64,000 nucleotides of DNA from Chaetomium olivaceum (GCA_039881045.1 JAYWVB010000030.1:310001-374000), one strand, 5' to 3'; shown: positions 11,193 through 24,400, counted from the stretch's first letter. The notes: generated from the sequence alone by a model not told the origin. A program made the numbers and translations.

Positions 11193-11658
11193 TTTTGTGG
11201 GGGTTTGTGTTTTGGTTTGTTTGGTTATTTGGGTTGGGGTTGGGCTTTGGGGATGGGGGAAATGGCAGAATGGGTAGAATTGGACGTGGCGCGTTTGTGA
11301 TGGTGGTTTGTTCTGGCTTGAGATGTTGGAGGTGTTTCTGGGGACGATACAGTCTGGTATTAATCAAGGGGTTTGGGCGATCGATGCCCTCAACGGAGTG
11401 GAGTGATTCACGCCTTTGCACTGACTTTTGGTGGACGGCCGTGAAGGGCCGAACGAACCACTCTCCAACTGCAGGATCATACGAATTTGGAGGCCAAGAC
11501 GGAGCTGATGCACCCGGGCTTATCACCGAGATCAAGACTCGAGCTTGGCATTTTTCGAGGATTGATGAGGGCAACTCAGAAACAACATGAAAGCACCCAA
11601 CTTAACTCAACCCAACCCAGCCCCATCGTCCCCATCCAACCCTCCTCCCTCTCACCCC
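11193..11658. other. Intergenic between RibD-like and OsmC-like genes
   Basis: 466 bp, C- and T-rich towards the OsmC stop codon. It holds the promoter of the RibD-like gene and the 3' flank of the OsmC-like gene. No further gene seen. Confidence 0.5.
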
Positions 11659-12228
11659 TCACAAATCCTCCTTCACCCACTCACTATCCCAATTCACCCC
11701 ACTCAGCTTAAACAACCTCGTAATCGGACACCTCCTCTCCACCTCGCTCACAAACCTCTCCCACTTCTCCCCCTGCGCATCCGTCTGCACCCTCACCCGC
11801 AGCCGCACCGCCTCCCAATTCGGATTCCCCTCCGCCGCGCCCTTCACCAGCACCGCCGTCGGTAGGTCCGCCTCCACCTCCACCTCCCATTTCCCCAGCG
11901 TGATCCCGTGGTCCCGCGCCACCACGTGGCCCGTCACCTGGTTGCAGGAGCTCAGGCTGGCGAGCGAGTAGACGACGGGGGAGGGCGCCGAGTCGCCGCC
12001 GCCGAGCAGCGGGTAGGTGTCGGCTGTGAAGGTGTAGGCCTTGCCCGGGACCGAGAGGTGCTGCACTGTGCCGGTGCCGGTGCCGGAGACGCGGACGGGG
12101 AGGGTGTCGTTGGAGGGGCGGGGGCGGGTGGTGGAGAAGAGGCGGGTGGTGAAGGGGGTGGTGGTGCGGGTGGTGAGGTTGGTTAGGCGGCGGGTCGGGA
12201 GGGTGGTGAGGCGGAGGGCGCGGGACAT
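11659..12228 (-). CDS. OsmC/Ohr-like peroxide-resistance protein, probably mitochondrial
   Basis: The minus-strand frame is open from 12402, but the ATG at 12228 (MSRALRLTTLP) is the likely start, because it begins an Arg/Thr-rich, acid-free presequence of about 35 residues ending near RLFSTTRP, typical of mitochondrial import. The mature part has the OsmC pattern: VPGKAYTFTADTYPLLGG, then the two Cys regions LASLSSCNQVTGHVVA and RCPITRLFKLSGV. In Ohr/OsmC enzymes such Cys pairs reduce organic hydroperoxides. About 189 residues. No intron needed. Confidence 0.85.
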   Translation of the reverse strand: MSRALRLTTLPTRRLTNLTTRTTTPFTTRLFSTTRPRPSNDTLPVRVSGTGTGTVQHLSVPGKAYTFTADTYPLLGGGDSAPSPVVYSLASLSSCNQVTGHVVARDHGITLGKWEVEVEADLPTAVLVKGAAEGNPNWEAVRLRVRVQTDAQGEKWERFVSEVERRCPITRLFKLSGVNWDSEWVKEDL

Positions 12229-12919
12229 TTTGACGGTGTGGTTGGTGGTGGTGTTGTGGCTGAAGTGGTTTTTGGGGGAGGGATTTCGGAGGTCACAGCA
12301 AGATGAGGGGAAGGTATGTTGACCAAGCTTGATGTTGACAATATTGTTAGGTGGCGAGACGGTAGATATACCCGAAAGAAAGTGGTGTTGAATAGTCGGC
12401 AAACTTAACAGAGAGAGTTCAGCTTCAATGCCAGTTTTATAGACGCTCTTTGTTGATGATCGGCGGCGTCAGTTCTGGCGACATTGCGCGATGAGATGAC
12501 GAATCTTAGCGCTCTTGGCGGCAAGTTGCCATTGAAATCGCATCGTCCAGCCACGAGAATTGGCCGAGAGCGGGCGGGACAATGTAAGAATTACTGCGGG
12601 GGTGGCTGTTGACGGGCATCAATGCATTGCAAAGCTGTGACTGAGATTTATTGTTTGGCCAAGGGGGACGGAACTCAGACCGTGGGGGTTGTCAATCGAC
12701 CTGCCACATATTTTGGAATTGAATTAAAGGTACTGTACTTAGGTCCCTATCAATCAACACTTAGAAGAAAAAAAGAAGCTCGGCCTGCCTTTCACACTCA
12801 GTAAGATACCGAGGTAAGCTATTCCATCCCTATTTTGACCTGCTGGAAAGTAGAAAAGGGGGAATGACAGAAACAATAAACAATCGCAACATCGTCGGGC
12901 ACCACCAAGTTCACAGTGT
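12229..12919. other. Intergenic, no gene seen
   Basis: Promoter side of the OsmC-like gene and 3' flank of the next membrane-protein gene. No supported frame. Confidence 0.5.
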
Positions 12920-15053
12920 TCACTTTTCCTCCGCATCCCGTCCCCCAAACACGGCTTCATGACCGGTATTTTGGTTAGTCTCGTTCGTCATCTCAATCTT
13001 TTTGCGAATGTGCCCCATGCACTTGGAGCTTTCGCAAGTGTACAGGGCGAACGGCTCTTCGTCCGTTGCGTAGTGGGTGAGGTCAGAGCTGTCACAGCTC
13101 CAGTTCTCCCGTGGCACGCGGCCTTCCTCAGGTTCGTACACGCAGCGGAAGAGCTGATTAGCGGACAAGACGTGGAATCGATTCCACTTATCGCTGGGTG
13201 TCTGCTTATTACCGATAACCTGGGACACGGTGGTACTAGCCATCTTGGGTGGCCCGGCGGGCGGCGTGTTGGCGTCGTTACCAGGAATAGTGCTGATTCC
13301 ATCACCCGTGCCAGTGCCATCCATAGTACTAGCCCTTTTGTCCCCCGCGGCGGCGGCGGCGACGGTGGGCTGGTGGTTGAAGTGAATCAACAACGACGTC
13401 AAGCAGTTGAGCAAGATCAGCGCAGCTAGGATGACCAAGAGGACGACGATGCCGGTCAATGAAAATGTCTGGATGTCCGGGCTCTGGACGACAAAATTGC
13501 CCGCACCTTCTCTCGGCTGTCCGTCCGGGCCCTTGACGAGGTTGCCATAGTTATCGGGCTGTCCGAACATGACAGCGTCGGTGAAGATGTTCCTGGTTGC
13601 CGCGTAGCTGGCCAGGATGAGTCGCTCCATGTCGGTAAACATGCTGGAAGAACCGGCGTCAATGACGCCGTTGGGACTCGTGGTGCGCGACCTGAGCGCC
13701 GAGTCGCCGCTCGCATTGCCGAGACGGACCACCATGGGCCCGCCGCTGAGTGTGGTCTCGAGGATCTCGAGCAGCACCAGAGGGATTTTGATACCGGGGA
13801 TGTTTTTCAGGTCGACGACCGAGGCAACTGTTTGACCGGCGTAGGTCCAGCTGTTCTTTTCCCCGCAGGAGAGGACCGGCCGCCGGCGCTTCATCCGGAA
13901 CGCCGCGTTAAATCGGGAGTCTTCGTCCGGCGGATTCCGCGGCTCCGTGGCATACCTTTATAAGATAATATCAGAAAATGTGACCTTTTCGTGCGCAGCA
14001 TGCCGAGAAGACCTCTGTAAAGTTGTGTGGGAGTTAGGGGTTAGAAAAGAGGGGATTGACATACCAGGGGTCGTCACCGTGGGTGATACTTGACCGCCAG
14101 GCAGAGTGGACTAGGACCATATACAAGATGTCGTCGCCGGCCACCAATTGGGTCAAGGCGTCTGGGTGGTTGATGAAGGCGGCGAAAGGGGCACGCCCAG
14201 TGTCAAATCTGTTAAGTGCGACCGACCGATACATAGAGGGGTCGTTCCAAAGATAGTATTCGTCGATCGCGTTTGCGCTGTCCTCGTCGGGGGGTTCTAT
14301 GCTCCAGCCGTATTCGGTCATGCAGTGGCCCTTCACCACCAGACTGAGGTCCGAGCCCCCGGAAATGCCCAGGTCTACCCCAGACAACGAGTATTCGTAA
14401 TCGAGGCCTACGTTGCGCTCGCCGTTTGCCTGGGTATCGTAGTCCTGGTTCTCCTTGATTGTGACCTTCTCTCGGAGCGTGACGGCAGCGGCCTCGATGC
14501 TGCCTAGGGCGCGCATGACAGAGGGCGCACGCAGCCCAAAGTCACGCAGTTGGTCAGCGTTGGACACCGGCGTGGTCGGGTAAAATACGGTGCTCGGCCG
14601 CACAGGGGCAACGTTGCCTATCTGGACTAGCGACGGGGCGACGATCCCCATGGCGATGCTGGTCCCGAATACAGCCAGAGCCAAGAGACAGAAGAGGAGC
14701 CCATACCAAATGTCGGTCCATTTCTTGTTAATCCTAGCTTGGGCAGCCTGGCGATATGTGTAGTGCAGCAGCTCCTTGAAGGCAAACCAGGGGTCGTTGG
14801 AGTTCCAGATGGTGACCACGGCGACATATCTGTGACGTGTAGCCTTTGGAACCCCAAGCACGGCGATGAACGTGATAAAGTTCCAGAGACAGAGAAAGGA
14901 GACGGTAACCACGATGGAGAGCGCTGCTGCCACAACGGTGGAGCTGTTACCCGTAAATGACACAGCCCATCTGTCTCCGATGTTGCTGGGCATCCAAAAG
15001 GAGGTTACAAGGAAATAAGACGTGTCTGGTGGTGGAGTATAGACGTCGGACAT
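12920..15053 (-). CDS. Fungal multi-pass membrane protein of unknown function
   Basis: Two exons, 15053-14065 and 13955-12920, joined through intron GTATGT..TAAAG (14064-13956, 109 bp). The splice rebuilds a Trp codon and gives 674 residues. Three clear hydrophobic segments lie near residues 40-68 and 115-143 and close to 496-522. Between them is a long hydrophilic, probably extracytoplasmic region. The C-terminal part (about 130 residues) is soluble and Ser/Thr/Gly-rich after the last helix. This resembles large Pezizomycotina-specific membrane proteins of unknown role that often occur in several copies per genome; 21494-24530 is another large fungal membrane protein of similar style. No enzymatic motif seen. 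Confidence 0.78.
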
Positions 15054-16209
15054 GTTTTTGAGCTTGTCAGCGTTCTCTCTCTCTTTACCTGATATTAGGC
15101 GCTATTGGTAGTTGACGACGGGAGTCGGTTGGCCCGCGAGCGTAGGTACCTGGGGTTGAGATTTTGACGTGGGGAGCGAGCTTGCGGTGTTTGGGAGCAC
15201 AGGAGGAGAGCTTAAGAGGTCCTTCGAGGAGAGAACACGGACGACTCAGAGACGGCACCCTGAGCAAAGGTACAGAGATCCAAGGACTGAGCGAGTCATA
15301 CCGCACCGAGAGCCACATCGACAGCCTTGGGCTCGCCGCAAACCAATCCCCTCAACTCTGTCCATGATTCTATGCACTATGTAACGATGGAGATTACGTT
15401 CCGTCTCTTGCAACTCCGCTGGGGCTCAACGGTGACCAAACGGAAGCCAGATTGGGACCAGACGATGGCGGTAGATGCCACGGAACCTGCTGTGTAAATT
15501 CCTGACTCGACCGCATTTACTAATATGGAATGCCAGCCATCGATGGGCATTAATGCCAAGAAAGCTTGCTGCTCAGCTCCTCAATTTATTGTGAGTTTGC
15601 TAACCACACACACTTCATTGCTTCCAGCTGAAAGGGATACTACGGTTGCAGCATGCCCGATGTTGCACGACAGCTCTGCATCAAGGGGTCTACGAGGGAT
15701 CTTGATTGGAGCGGCCATCTCGTAGAGTCGCCGACTCGGTTCGAACAGCCCACAGAAGATCATTTCTCCATGCAATTCCACCATGTTCGATCCAACCCAT
15801 ACAAAGTCATACAAATCTTGTGGCTCATGGTCGTCGTTTATGCAGACGGACGTTTGAGACGGCCCAGAAAGTTCGTCTATCATCTTCGGCTTTGACCCTG
15901 GAGGTCCGTCACATTCGGCAGGTGTTACAAATCTCCTACTGGATGCTTCGCTCCCACAATCACCGAGAGAGCCTCGTCGGGCTGTTGTGCTAGATGCCGA
16001 ATACCCGAAACGAGAGGAAAATATTGAACCGAGATTGAGGCTCTGGGAGCTTGCTCAGACGCGCCGGCCGGACTTCTCTTGTAGAGCCCCGGATAAAACT
16101 CCCCTAACACCCGTTCGTAGACTATCCTCTGTCCTTTTCCCATTCTCGTTTTCTTTTTTACTTTGCTCTTAACCCCAATCTATTTGCTTTGCTTGTTCAT
16201 ACCACAGCC
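15054..16209. other. Intergenic, no gene seen
   Basis: Divergent region between the membrane protein (minus) and the fasciclin gene (plus). A T/C-rich stretch just upstream of 16210 (about 16130-16170) is typical of fungal core promoters. No supported frame. Confidence 0.5.
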
Positions 16210-17463
16210 ATGCTCGGACAACACCTCATCGGCTTTGTCGCCGTCTTTGCCGCTCTGGCCAGTGGACAAACTCTCGTTACCGTACTCGAGGACAACGGTT
16301 TTTCTGAGTATGCAGCCCTAATTCGGGGAGATCCCTCTGTCGAGGCGGGCTCAAACCTTATTATATACGCTCCCACGGACGCCGCTCTAGTGGCTAACAA
16401 TGAAACGCTCGCCCGCCGCGCTACGCCTGAAGATCTCAAAAAGATTCGGGCCCGCTTGGCCAGCGTAAACCGGTCTGCCCCCCAACCCCGGGCGCCCCCT
16501 AAGAGGTCGCCGCCGGCGGGTAACGGCACGAGGCTCGTCAGACATAGGGACGAACTGGTTCCTCGCGGATCCGCTTTCGTGACCTTGGTGAACGAACCGG
16601 AATTTGTCAACCTCGGACCGGGAGTCAACCAGAGCATTGTCGAGAAACGCGCAGTTTCTTCGGAATTACCCGTCGTGTTCTCCGGTCTAGGAGCAACCAT
16701 TAGGGTTACGGGCGATGACATTCCTTTTGACAAGGGCGTCATCCGTCCCACGAACGGGTCGGTCTCCTCTCTGATCCCCCCTGAGCCCTTCTAGTTCATT
16801 GATCTCCACCAGTCCCAGCTTTTGCTAACCCAAGCAAAACAGGCTCCCCACACTACCCCAAAACGCCTCCACGACGCTCCCCTTCCTTGGCATCGACAAC
16901 TTCTTGGACGCGCTCAACCAGACGGGCGTCCTAAGCGAGCTAGACGCGCGAAGCGGCCCCATCACGATCCTTGCCCCCGACGACAACGCCTTCAAGGACA
17001 GGACCTTCACCCGGGAACAACTCAACACAATCGTCAGACAGCACGTCCTGGTCGACTATCTGGCGTACACCCCACTGCTCCAGGACCAGCAAGTTTATCC
17101 CACCCTGGGCGGCGGAGAGGTCGTAATCTCGGTCGATGACAAAGGGGCAGTCTCTCTGGGCGGCGCACGCATCTTGGCCGGGGATGCCATTCTCACCAAC
17201 GGTGCGGTGCATACCATTGACAGAGTAAGATTGTGCTTTTACTTACCGCGCCATCAATACATTGGTTCCCTTGTGATGGTCTTGATAACAATAAGCTGCT
17301 GTATATGGTTGCTGACGAGAGCATCGTGACACAGATTATCGGCCTATCGGTCTCGCCTCCTCCTCCCGTTACCGGCGCAGCAAACAGCATGATGGGACAG
17401 TCCTGGAGGACGCTGGTCGCCAGCGCTGTGGGAATCGTGCTGGCTGCAGGATACCTGGCTTGA
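16210..17463 (+). CDS. Fasciclin (FAS1)-domain GPI-anchored surface protein
   Basis: Three exons: 16210-16757, 16843-17224 and 17335-17463, total 352 residues. ATG 16210 starts a signal peptide (MLGQHLIGFVAVFAALASG). A first, diverged fasciclin-like half contains LIIYAPTDAALV. The second half is a clear FAS1 domain: FLDALNQTGVLSEL, ITILAPDDNAF, LNTIVRQHVLVDYL and ILTNGAVHTIDR. The C-terminus ends in a Ser/Gly/Ala region followed by VASAVGIVLAAGYLA, a GPI-attachment signal. Such proteins sit on the outer membrane or wall and mediate adhesion. The first donor (GGGTCGGT) is weak; the second intron is canonical (GTAAGA..CACAG). Confidence 0.85.
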
Positions 17464-19960
17464 GAATCCTGCTCTTTGGCGGGCATCTCTTAATAGCTCA
17501 AGACAACAGTACCACTCCAAAGCTTTAAAGTGATGGGAGAGTTTTCTTTTCTTTTCTTTTTTTCCCTTTTTTTCTAAAGGTGCGAGACAGGGCGGTAATT
17601 AATCGACTTAGCTGTGGGTGTGATATGCTCATCAACTTCGCTTCGTTCCAGGTTCCTAGGTTCCTGAAATTATAATTGATATTCACAGTATCTTTCAACG
17701 TCTTGAGTTTTTGTATGCCGCGTGTTTGGGCTGTGAAATTCTACTACTGATTGCTCGAGGTGCTTACCGTGAGTACGATGTCGAATACTTCTCAATTTTG
17801 CAAGCATACGAAATCCGAAGTTGTGTCTGGGGAAAGTATATGATGGAAGGTGATACAATCATCAAAAGGCCTGTCCCGCAAGAAAATAATGAGCCAGTAA
17901 CCAAAACAAAACACCATGGGCGGCTTCCAAATCTCGTCCGGCAGGTTCTGAAGCCCGGAGACAGGGGGTGGCGTACGTCGTGTGTAGGTGCGTATGTACG
18001 GAGCCTTGTCGGGCTGCATGACAAGCGAGCACCACGTCTCCCTCATGACGGACAGGGTGTCCCGAGGGTGACGTTACCAGCCAGAGCCTGGCTTCGGCTC
18101 TCTAAGACTTTGCAGTTGTGGTCCTGCGTAAAGACCACGAGATTTCCGAAGGTCAGCAGAATTTGTTCGACGGCTGTCACAAAAGGAACACGTTCTAGGC
18201 AAAGGGTGGACAGCCACGGTAAGCTCCCGGTACTGTTAAACTTCCGGGTGTCGTGGATGGAAATGGTAGCCCTGGCCTCACGCTTTGTCTTGGACTTCCA
18301 AGTTGGGTATTGTCGTAGGTGGTAGGGCATAATACGTTCAAGCAGGCCCCCGTCGGGAACCGGTTTCCGTTTTGGAGCCTCTCACAGGTATGACTGGAGG
18401 CCCTGCTCCGAGCTCACTTGCACCAACGCACCAGCGCACCAGCACACCGGCCTGAGAGCGGAGCCATGGGCGGCCCTGTTAGGTGACCGCGTCACCTTCA
18501 CTCGCCCGTCTTGAATCATGCAGACTCGGCAGCGGCCATGAGCCTGCAGACGGAAGCATGAGCACACTGCCGACAGCCAATCGTTCCGTGACTCAACCAA
18601 TTACGGGGAAGTATGCCGCTGCAGCCACCGGGGAGGATTTACCAGGGTGAAGACAAGGTTATCACCGCTGACAATAAGTTATTACAATGCTGATGAAAGA
18701 AGGCCAAGTCGCTGGACTTACAAACGGCTGAGAGGCTCAAGAAGTTGATTGGGAAAAAACATTCCGTTGCGCTGGCGGTTGGGACAACCTCGCCTTTTTC
18801 TAGCAGACTCAAGGATATCGGTGACGCCCAAGACGGCCTGGTATTCAATGCCTTCCATCTACACTGGCGGGTACTAGGCCCGGATCATCCTCATAGTGTG
18901 TGTGTACAATGATCATTTTCTCGTGCGTCAGAAAGTGGGCCGCGCCACCGCGGAGATAGCAGACAGCACCGAGTAGTACGGACAAACGAGGACGGTCGAG
19001 AAGAAGAGATAAACAGGGATCTTGCAGAGCCTTGTGGGCCTTCGGCCACCTCGGCTGCATGCTACGGTGATATCGGCGGGATAAGGCGCGTACCGCGATG
19101 GCCGCGTTAAGCTTCTCGGAAAAAGGGACTCGGGAGATGCTGCATGCATGCAGCGAGCAGCCAAAATGAGTCCAGCAAATGGTCACAAACTCCACCCAAT
19201 ACGACGCTGACCTCAGCCACCAACCAGCCTGGCCATCCCTGGATTGCCTGGTCCAATCTGATAATGGGTAATCACCACCTGCCACCCGTGGAATGTTATG
19301 AGACGTAAAACCGTGAGAGATGAATGGCCCGCTTACGAGTGCGGCTCAAGCTGAACAGATAAGAGGGGCATCAGAGGACGTGATTCGAGATTCTGTTGGA
19401 GGGGCCACGGCAAATATTAATCTTCAGAGGCTCAAGACGAGCCGTTTCGGCATTCTGATTCGGAACACCGCATGCAGGGAACTTCTACGGCCTCGTCTGA
19501 AAATAGGTACCCATCTCTTGGTGCCCGAGCGTGAGCCATCTTCGAAATTAGATATTTATCTTTCCTACGAAGACTTCAAATGACCCGTTATTAGATACCT
19601 ACCTAGATAGCAGCGCGCAGGAGGGTATAACAACGAGTATTAGTAGGCAACCTGCCGTTTCAGCTCAGGCTATGTACCAGCTCTTGTTCCAGGACAAAGA
19701 TGACTGCATGCAAAGGAATGATCAGGGGAAAGATCGCTTCTATTCGCCATATTGATCAATAATGTGTGCGCTGACCAGGTAGCGGATGGTGAACGAATCC
19801 CTCCACGGTGGGGGCGGAGGTACCTAGGTACTCTCCTTGTACATTTGCAAAGTCCCTTCTTCCTCCATCTTTCTGCGCCTTTCCCCGAGAGCCTAATCCT
19901 CCCGCCCCTCAGTTAGGCGCCACATGATGAGCATACCTGTGCTGACTTAATGGTAATACT
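17464..19960. other. Long intergenic region, no gene supported
   Basis: About 2.5 kb. It holds a T-rich stretch (17525-17575, probably 3' end of the fasciclin transcript) and several short frames without domain-like sequence. A short untranslated RNA cannot be excluded from sequence alone. Confidence 0.5.
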
Positions 19961-21022
19961 TTACCAAGCGTACGGCTTTAACTCAAACTGGACCCCACGC
20001 TTTTCTAGCACCTTCCCCATCTCGTCAGCATCGGCCGCATTCCATTCATCGTCCCAGTTATCATTATCGCCTGCCTCCAAGGACAATGACTTTAGGTTGG
20101 GCGCGTGGGCGAGAATGGCATCTTGGGCTTCTCCGATCGAAAACTGCTCGTACCCGACGCTCGCGCCGCCCATCTCGTAGCGCAACGTTTCCAGATTTGG
20201 ACAGACAGATAGGATCTTGACCAGCGACGGCTCATCAAAAGTGCTGGATTGAAATTCGAGGCTGGTCAGTTTGGGAAGGGTCACGTCGTCCAGCTTGGTG
20301 CACCTGTTGACCATGTGGAAGACGGCATGGGTGATGTTGGGAGCGGCGCGGAAAAGAGCTGCTACGTTTTCCAGATCGATCCCGAGCTCCGTGTCGGCGT
20401 GGCTGAGTGCTATCCTGCGTAGAAGCGGCATGGAATTGGGGGCGGAGAAGCGGAAGACGTCGAAATAATCTATGATAGCTTCCAAGCCTTCCAAGTTCGG
20501 GCACAGGCTGCATATGATATCGGCTTGGATGTTGTTGTTGCTACCCGTGTACAGCCCGTCCTCGCTCAGTTGGTACATGGCTTCATGTCGCTTGTCTTCG
20601 GGCAGGGCGTCCAGGTAAATCATGCGTTGCGACTTATAATAAGCTGCTACCTGGGGAGGGCAGTCGCTTTCGTTTACGCACAAGTGGGAACCAATGCGAA
20701 TGCTCCTGATAAGCTGCGCAAGATCGTTGCGGGCGAGGAGTGTGCGGGAAAGGAGCCACCATCGCCGGCCATGAACGTGGTGGTAGAGGTGCCGTGTGGC
20801 GATGTCGTTGAAGTGACGGGATGCCAAACAGAGCGAGGCGAGGGCTGAGATGCGTGCGAGGTCAAGTAGGTCTATCTCTGCGCAATTGCAGTTGGAGCTG
20901 TAGCAGCATCGCCTGTCGATTGGGGTGCAATGGACACAGAGGTCTGCGGCGACTTCTTCGACAAGCTCGACGGGGAGGTCAGAGAGACGAGCCATAGTGA
21001 AATTGCAAAAGCAAGGCAACAT
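19961..21022 (-). CDS. F-box-like protein with leucine-rich-type C-terminus
   Basis: Intronless. ATG at 21022 gives 353 residues, ATG at 20995 (MARLSDLPVELVEEVA) gives 344; the second starts right at the F-box-like helix and is equally likely. After LSDLPVELVEEVAADL comes a Cys-rich insert (CVHCTPIDRRCCYSSNCNC) and then SLCLASRHFNDIATRHLYHHV, the second half of the F-box-type fold. The remainder has spaced leucine motifs (LCPNLEGLEAII, MPLLRRIALSH, LPKLTSLEFQSS, CPNLETLRYEM, APNLKSLSLEAG) as in fungal F-box/LRR substrate receptors of SCF ubiquitin ligases. The Cys-rich insert could bind zinc. Confidence 0.72.
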   Translation of the reverse strand: MLPCFCNFTMARLSDLPVELVEEVAADLCVHCTPIDRRCCYSSNCNCAEIDLLDLARISALASLCLASRHFNDIATRHLYHHVHGRRWWLLSRTLLARNDLAQLIRSIRIGSHLCVNESDCPPQVAAYYKSQRMIYLDALPEDKRHEAMYQLSEDGLYTGSNNNIQADIICSLCPNLEGLEAIIDYFDVFRFSAPNSMPLLRRIALSHADTELGIDLENVAALFRAAPNITHAVFHMVNRCTKLDDVTLPKLTSLEFQSSTFDEPSLVKILSVCPNLETLRYEMGGASVGYEQFSIGEAQDAILAHAPNLKSLSLEAGDNDNWDDEWNAADADEMGKVLEKRGVQFELKPYAW

Positions 21023-21493
21023 TCGTCATGTGTAGTGATTAATATGAGCTGGAAGTTAAAAGGCGCGCTGTGGTGCTTGAACTTTGTTTCAGCTTCGGAC
21101 TTCGGAGTCGGCGTTCTTTGGGAACCCCTTTTTAGTTCCCCGACGGAGATTTCCCACCACGGCCAAGACCGTGCCCACCAAGGATTCACCAGGCATCCAT
21201 CCCAATGCAGTGCCTCCATGTAACAACGAATGCATACAGTACATGTTCTTGGCTCCTTGTTGCCAACCAAGCGACATAGTCATTAAGAAAGCACCATACT
21301 TCATTTCCAACGACAGGCGGCCACTGTCTCGACGGGGTAATTGCAACCTAAAAAAACCGAAAACAAAAGCATCGGCTTTATCTCTAGTAGCGTGCCTCAT
21401 GTCCGATGTCACGTTTCAAAATGACGCCTTGCACGCCGGGTGTCAAGCCGGTCGAACTCGGGAATATCGCTCTTGTGAACCACTGCTTCAGCG
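21023..21493. other. Intergenic, no gene seen
   Basis: Promoter of the F-box-like gene and 3' flank of the next membrane-protein gene, both on the minus strand. Nothing else seen. Confidence 0.5.
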
Positions 21494-24400
21494 TTAGCGA
21501 CGTTGCCGTCCCGATAGTGGACTTCGGATTAGGGGCTTACGCTGTGTAAAAGTATGTCTCATCCGCCTCTGGTACCAACACCCGATGAAGCTCACGCAAA
21601 TCACGAAGACGATGGTTGTAATGGCGCATGGGGGCCAATGCACTGGTAATGGTCAGCCCGTTTGCTACGTGCTGTCCAGTCCATCCTGATTCCCGAGCTG
21701 TATGGGTCGAGATAAAAGGGTTTTGAAAGTAAAAGCGCTTTGCTCACCGGCTGAGTTCCTGATCATCTCCTCGCTATTGGTCGACAAGATTGCCATCGGC
21801 TTCCGGTCGGTTGGCGCCAGCCAATGTTGGACGTTGATGTAGCACATGGCGGTACGGTACACGCCTGCGAGATGGGTTAATGGGTAGAAGAGAGAGGAAC
21901 AAAGAAGAAGAACCGACTTACCCATAATCTGCATTAGTGAGCCACCCAAACCTGAAAAGACGGCTCCGAGGCCGAATAGCACGACGAGGAAATAGAAAAC
22001 CCCACTCGACACGGCGCGGAATGACCACAACTCGCCGGACCGGATGACCTCCCATACCGTCTTCTTCCGTTCGTTCTCCGTGAGCAGCCACTTCACCGAG
22101 GTCGGGTTATAAAACCCGTTCGCGTCAAGCCACCCACCCCGACGAAAGAAATCCACCGGGTGGAAACCACGCCGTCTGCGTCTAGCACCATCACCACCAC
22201 CATCACCATCCCCGACCCGGGCCACATCATTCGCACCAGCATACGCCCACACGAACAGCGCGACCTGGCCAACTTGCATGCAAAAGTAAACAATAAAAGT
22301 GAGGGAGCGGCACGACAGGCCGGTCTGGGGCGTGAAGAAGGCGGTCGAAAAGGCCAGCACGAAGGGCACGCCCAGCAGCAAAAGAGTCAGCGACAACAAC
22401 AGGGACCAGTCCAGCGCGGAGAGGTTCGTCTTGGCGCGCAGGTCCTCCAGGTCATCGTCCGCGTCGTGTCGCTCCACGGTGTACATGTAGTTGATGTTGG
22501 AGTTGCTGTCAACGTCGACGTCAAGAGGGCAGCCGCCCCGGTATGTCCGCAAGAGCTGGTTGATCCACTGCCTTTTGTTGTGGCCGCGCTGCCACTGCCA
22601 GACGACTTTGGGGCGGTTGGGGGAGATGGGCTCTCGGCGGAGCAGGCCGAAGAGGAGGGGGGTGGTGTCGGGGCTGCGGCTGTTCGGACGGTAGCCCTTC
22701 TTCTCGCTGGCGAGGACGTCCTCGAGGATGTTGGGGTTGTTGCTGCCAAGCAGCAGGGTGCGTACAACGGCGACGTGCGACAGGATCATGTACCAGGACC
22801 CGAACGCGAGCGCTTCCGCGAGACTTTTGTCGCCGAGGTACTTCAGACTCACCACGAAGCCGAGGAGGAAGACCACGGCTCCCAAAGTGAAAAGAACGGG
22901 GGCCCCGCCGACCAAGGGACTGAATGAGTACTGATATTGGAACATTGTTTGCAGCCGGGTTTTGGTCAGCGCGATGTAGTCCCTAGTGTCGAGTGCCCAC
23001 AGGTGACGTCGATCTTCGTGTCGGTCATTACCGCAGTTCCTAGCGCCGCAAGAGCAGCGGCGGGCATACTGGCACGGCGATTCGCGGCGGATGTCGTCGT
23101 CGTCATCGTAAAGGCGGAGGTCGTAGAGCAGAGCCTCCATGTGCCGCCAGGGCGAGGCGTCCATGTAGGCGGTTGGCCTCTGGCGGATGGTAGACACTTC
23201 ACCGGTGGTAGTGTCTAGTTGCGGGAACTGCGAGTTGCAGGTGGTGATACTTTGCTGCAGGCTAAGAGTGGTTGTCTCCCCCGTCGTCGTCTCTCGGTGT
23301 GCGGCGTTGTGCTCCGGTGACGACGTCGTGGCTCCGTATGAGGATGGCGCTCCAGGAGCGAGAAGATCCAGGCGTGTCTCCAAAAGCGGATGATCCTCGT
23401 TAGTGGGAGCACTAACGGAACTCTCTAATGTTTCCGCGGGTTGCTCGTGTCCTTGGGGAACGGGCACGGCGGGCACCGAGAGAGGCAGGGACTGAGTCTT
23501 GGAGCCGCGCTGGTCAGGGATGGAGTCCGGCTCTAGTTCTAGTTCAAGGCTACCGAGTAGAACGAGCATGAGGCATCGATAACGCATGTCCAAGGTCAAC
23601 CTCTTGTTCTGGATCTTTTCCCGCAAGAAGTTGAGCACTCGGTTGTCGAGCATGGCCTCATAGAGACCGCTGAGAATCATGGGCCCGGCGAAGGCGAAGC
23701 ACATGCTAAACCAGATAGCCATGTCGAGAAACACAATCAAGGCCGCGGCGAGGAACCCCAGGAGTGCCCGCACATATCTCTTGATGCCATTGCCAGCCAA
23801 GGGTGCGACGAAAAACTTGAGAGAACTCGAAGCAAGTTAGCAGAGATCTTTAGTAAAGCCAAAGACTCACTCTCCCGCTTTCCCTAGCATGGGCAACTTC
23901 ATTGTCACGTACCTAAATATATGAAGCTCCCGCCCCCTAGCTTCAAACATGAAAGACGTGACTGCAGGCACCAGAATGCCGGTCAAAAGGTTGTACGACG
24001 TGTTACGTGTGTTATAACTACTAAGCTCCCAGCCCGGGCACTGCTCGACCAGAAACCCATACCCAATGGCCACGACCGGGGCGCCCTGCTCATCGCCGTT
24101 GTACTCGGCACCACAAGGGAACTGGCTGCGCGCCGCGGCGCTCTGCAGGTCGGCGAGGCTGTGGACGCCAACGGTGGAACGAGAGCTGTTCCGAATCACG
24201 ACTGTGCCGTTGTTGGTGACGTCGAGGGCATTCTCGAAGGCCTTGAGGCAGCACCAGGTGAAGTTCTGCCCGCCTAGGTACGGGTTTCCTCTGGGCCTCT
24301 GGCCCTCGAGGTTGTGGAGCTGCCAGAAAAGGTCGGCAAAGACGGTGTCATTGGAAGGTAACAAAGTAACGTTTTGACCCTGAACTCCGCTGAGAAGGTA

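Noticed and set aside
10578..11300. Open frame of 240 codons on the plus strand
   Set aside because: Antisense of the RibD-like gene; Pro/His-rich shadow sequence.
18845..19285. Open frame of 146 codons, minus strand, in the long gap before the F-box gene
   Set aside because: No recognisable pattern, overlapping frames of similar length, no splice context.
22160..22927. Open frame of 255 codons on the plus strand
   Set aside because: It lies opposite a coding exon with clear membrane helices; its Val/Gly-rich sequence is a shadow.
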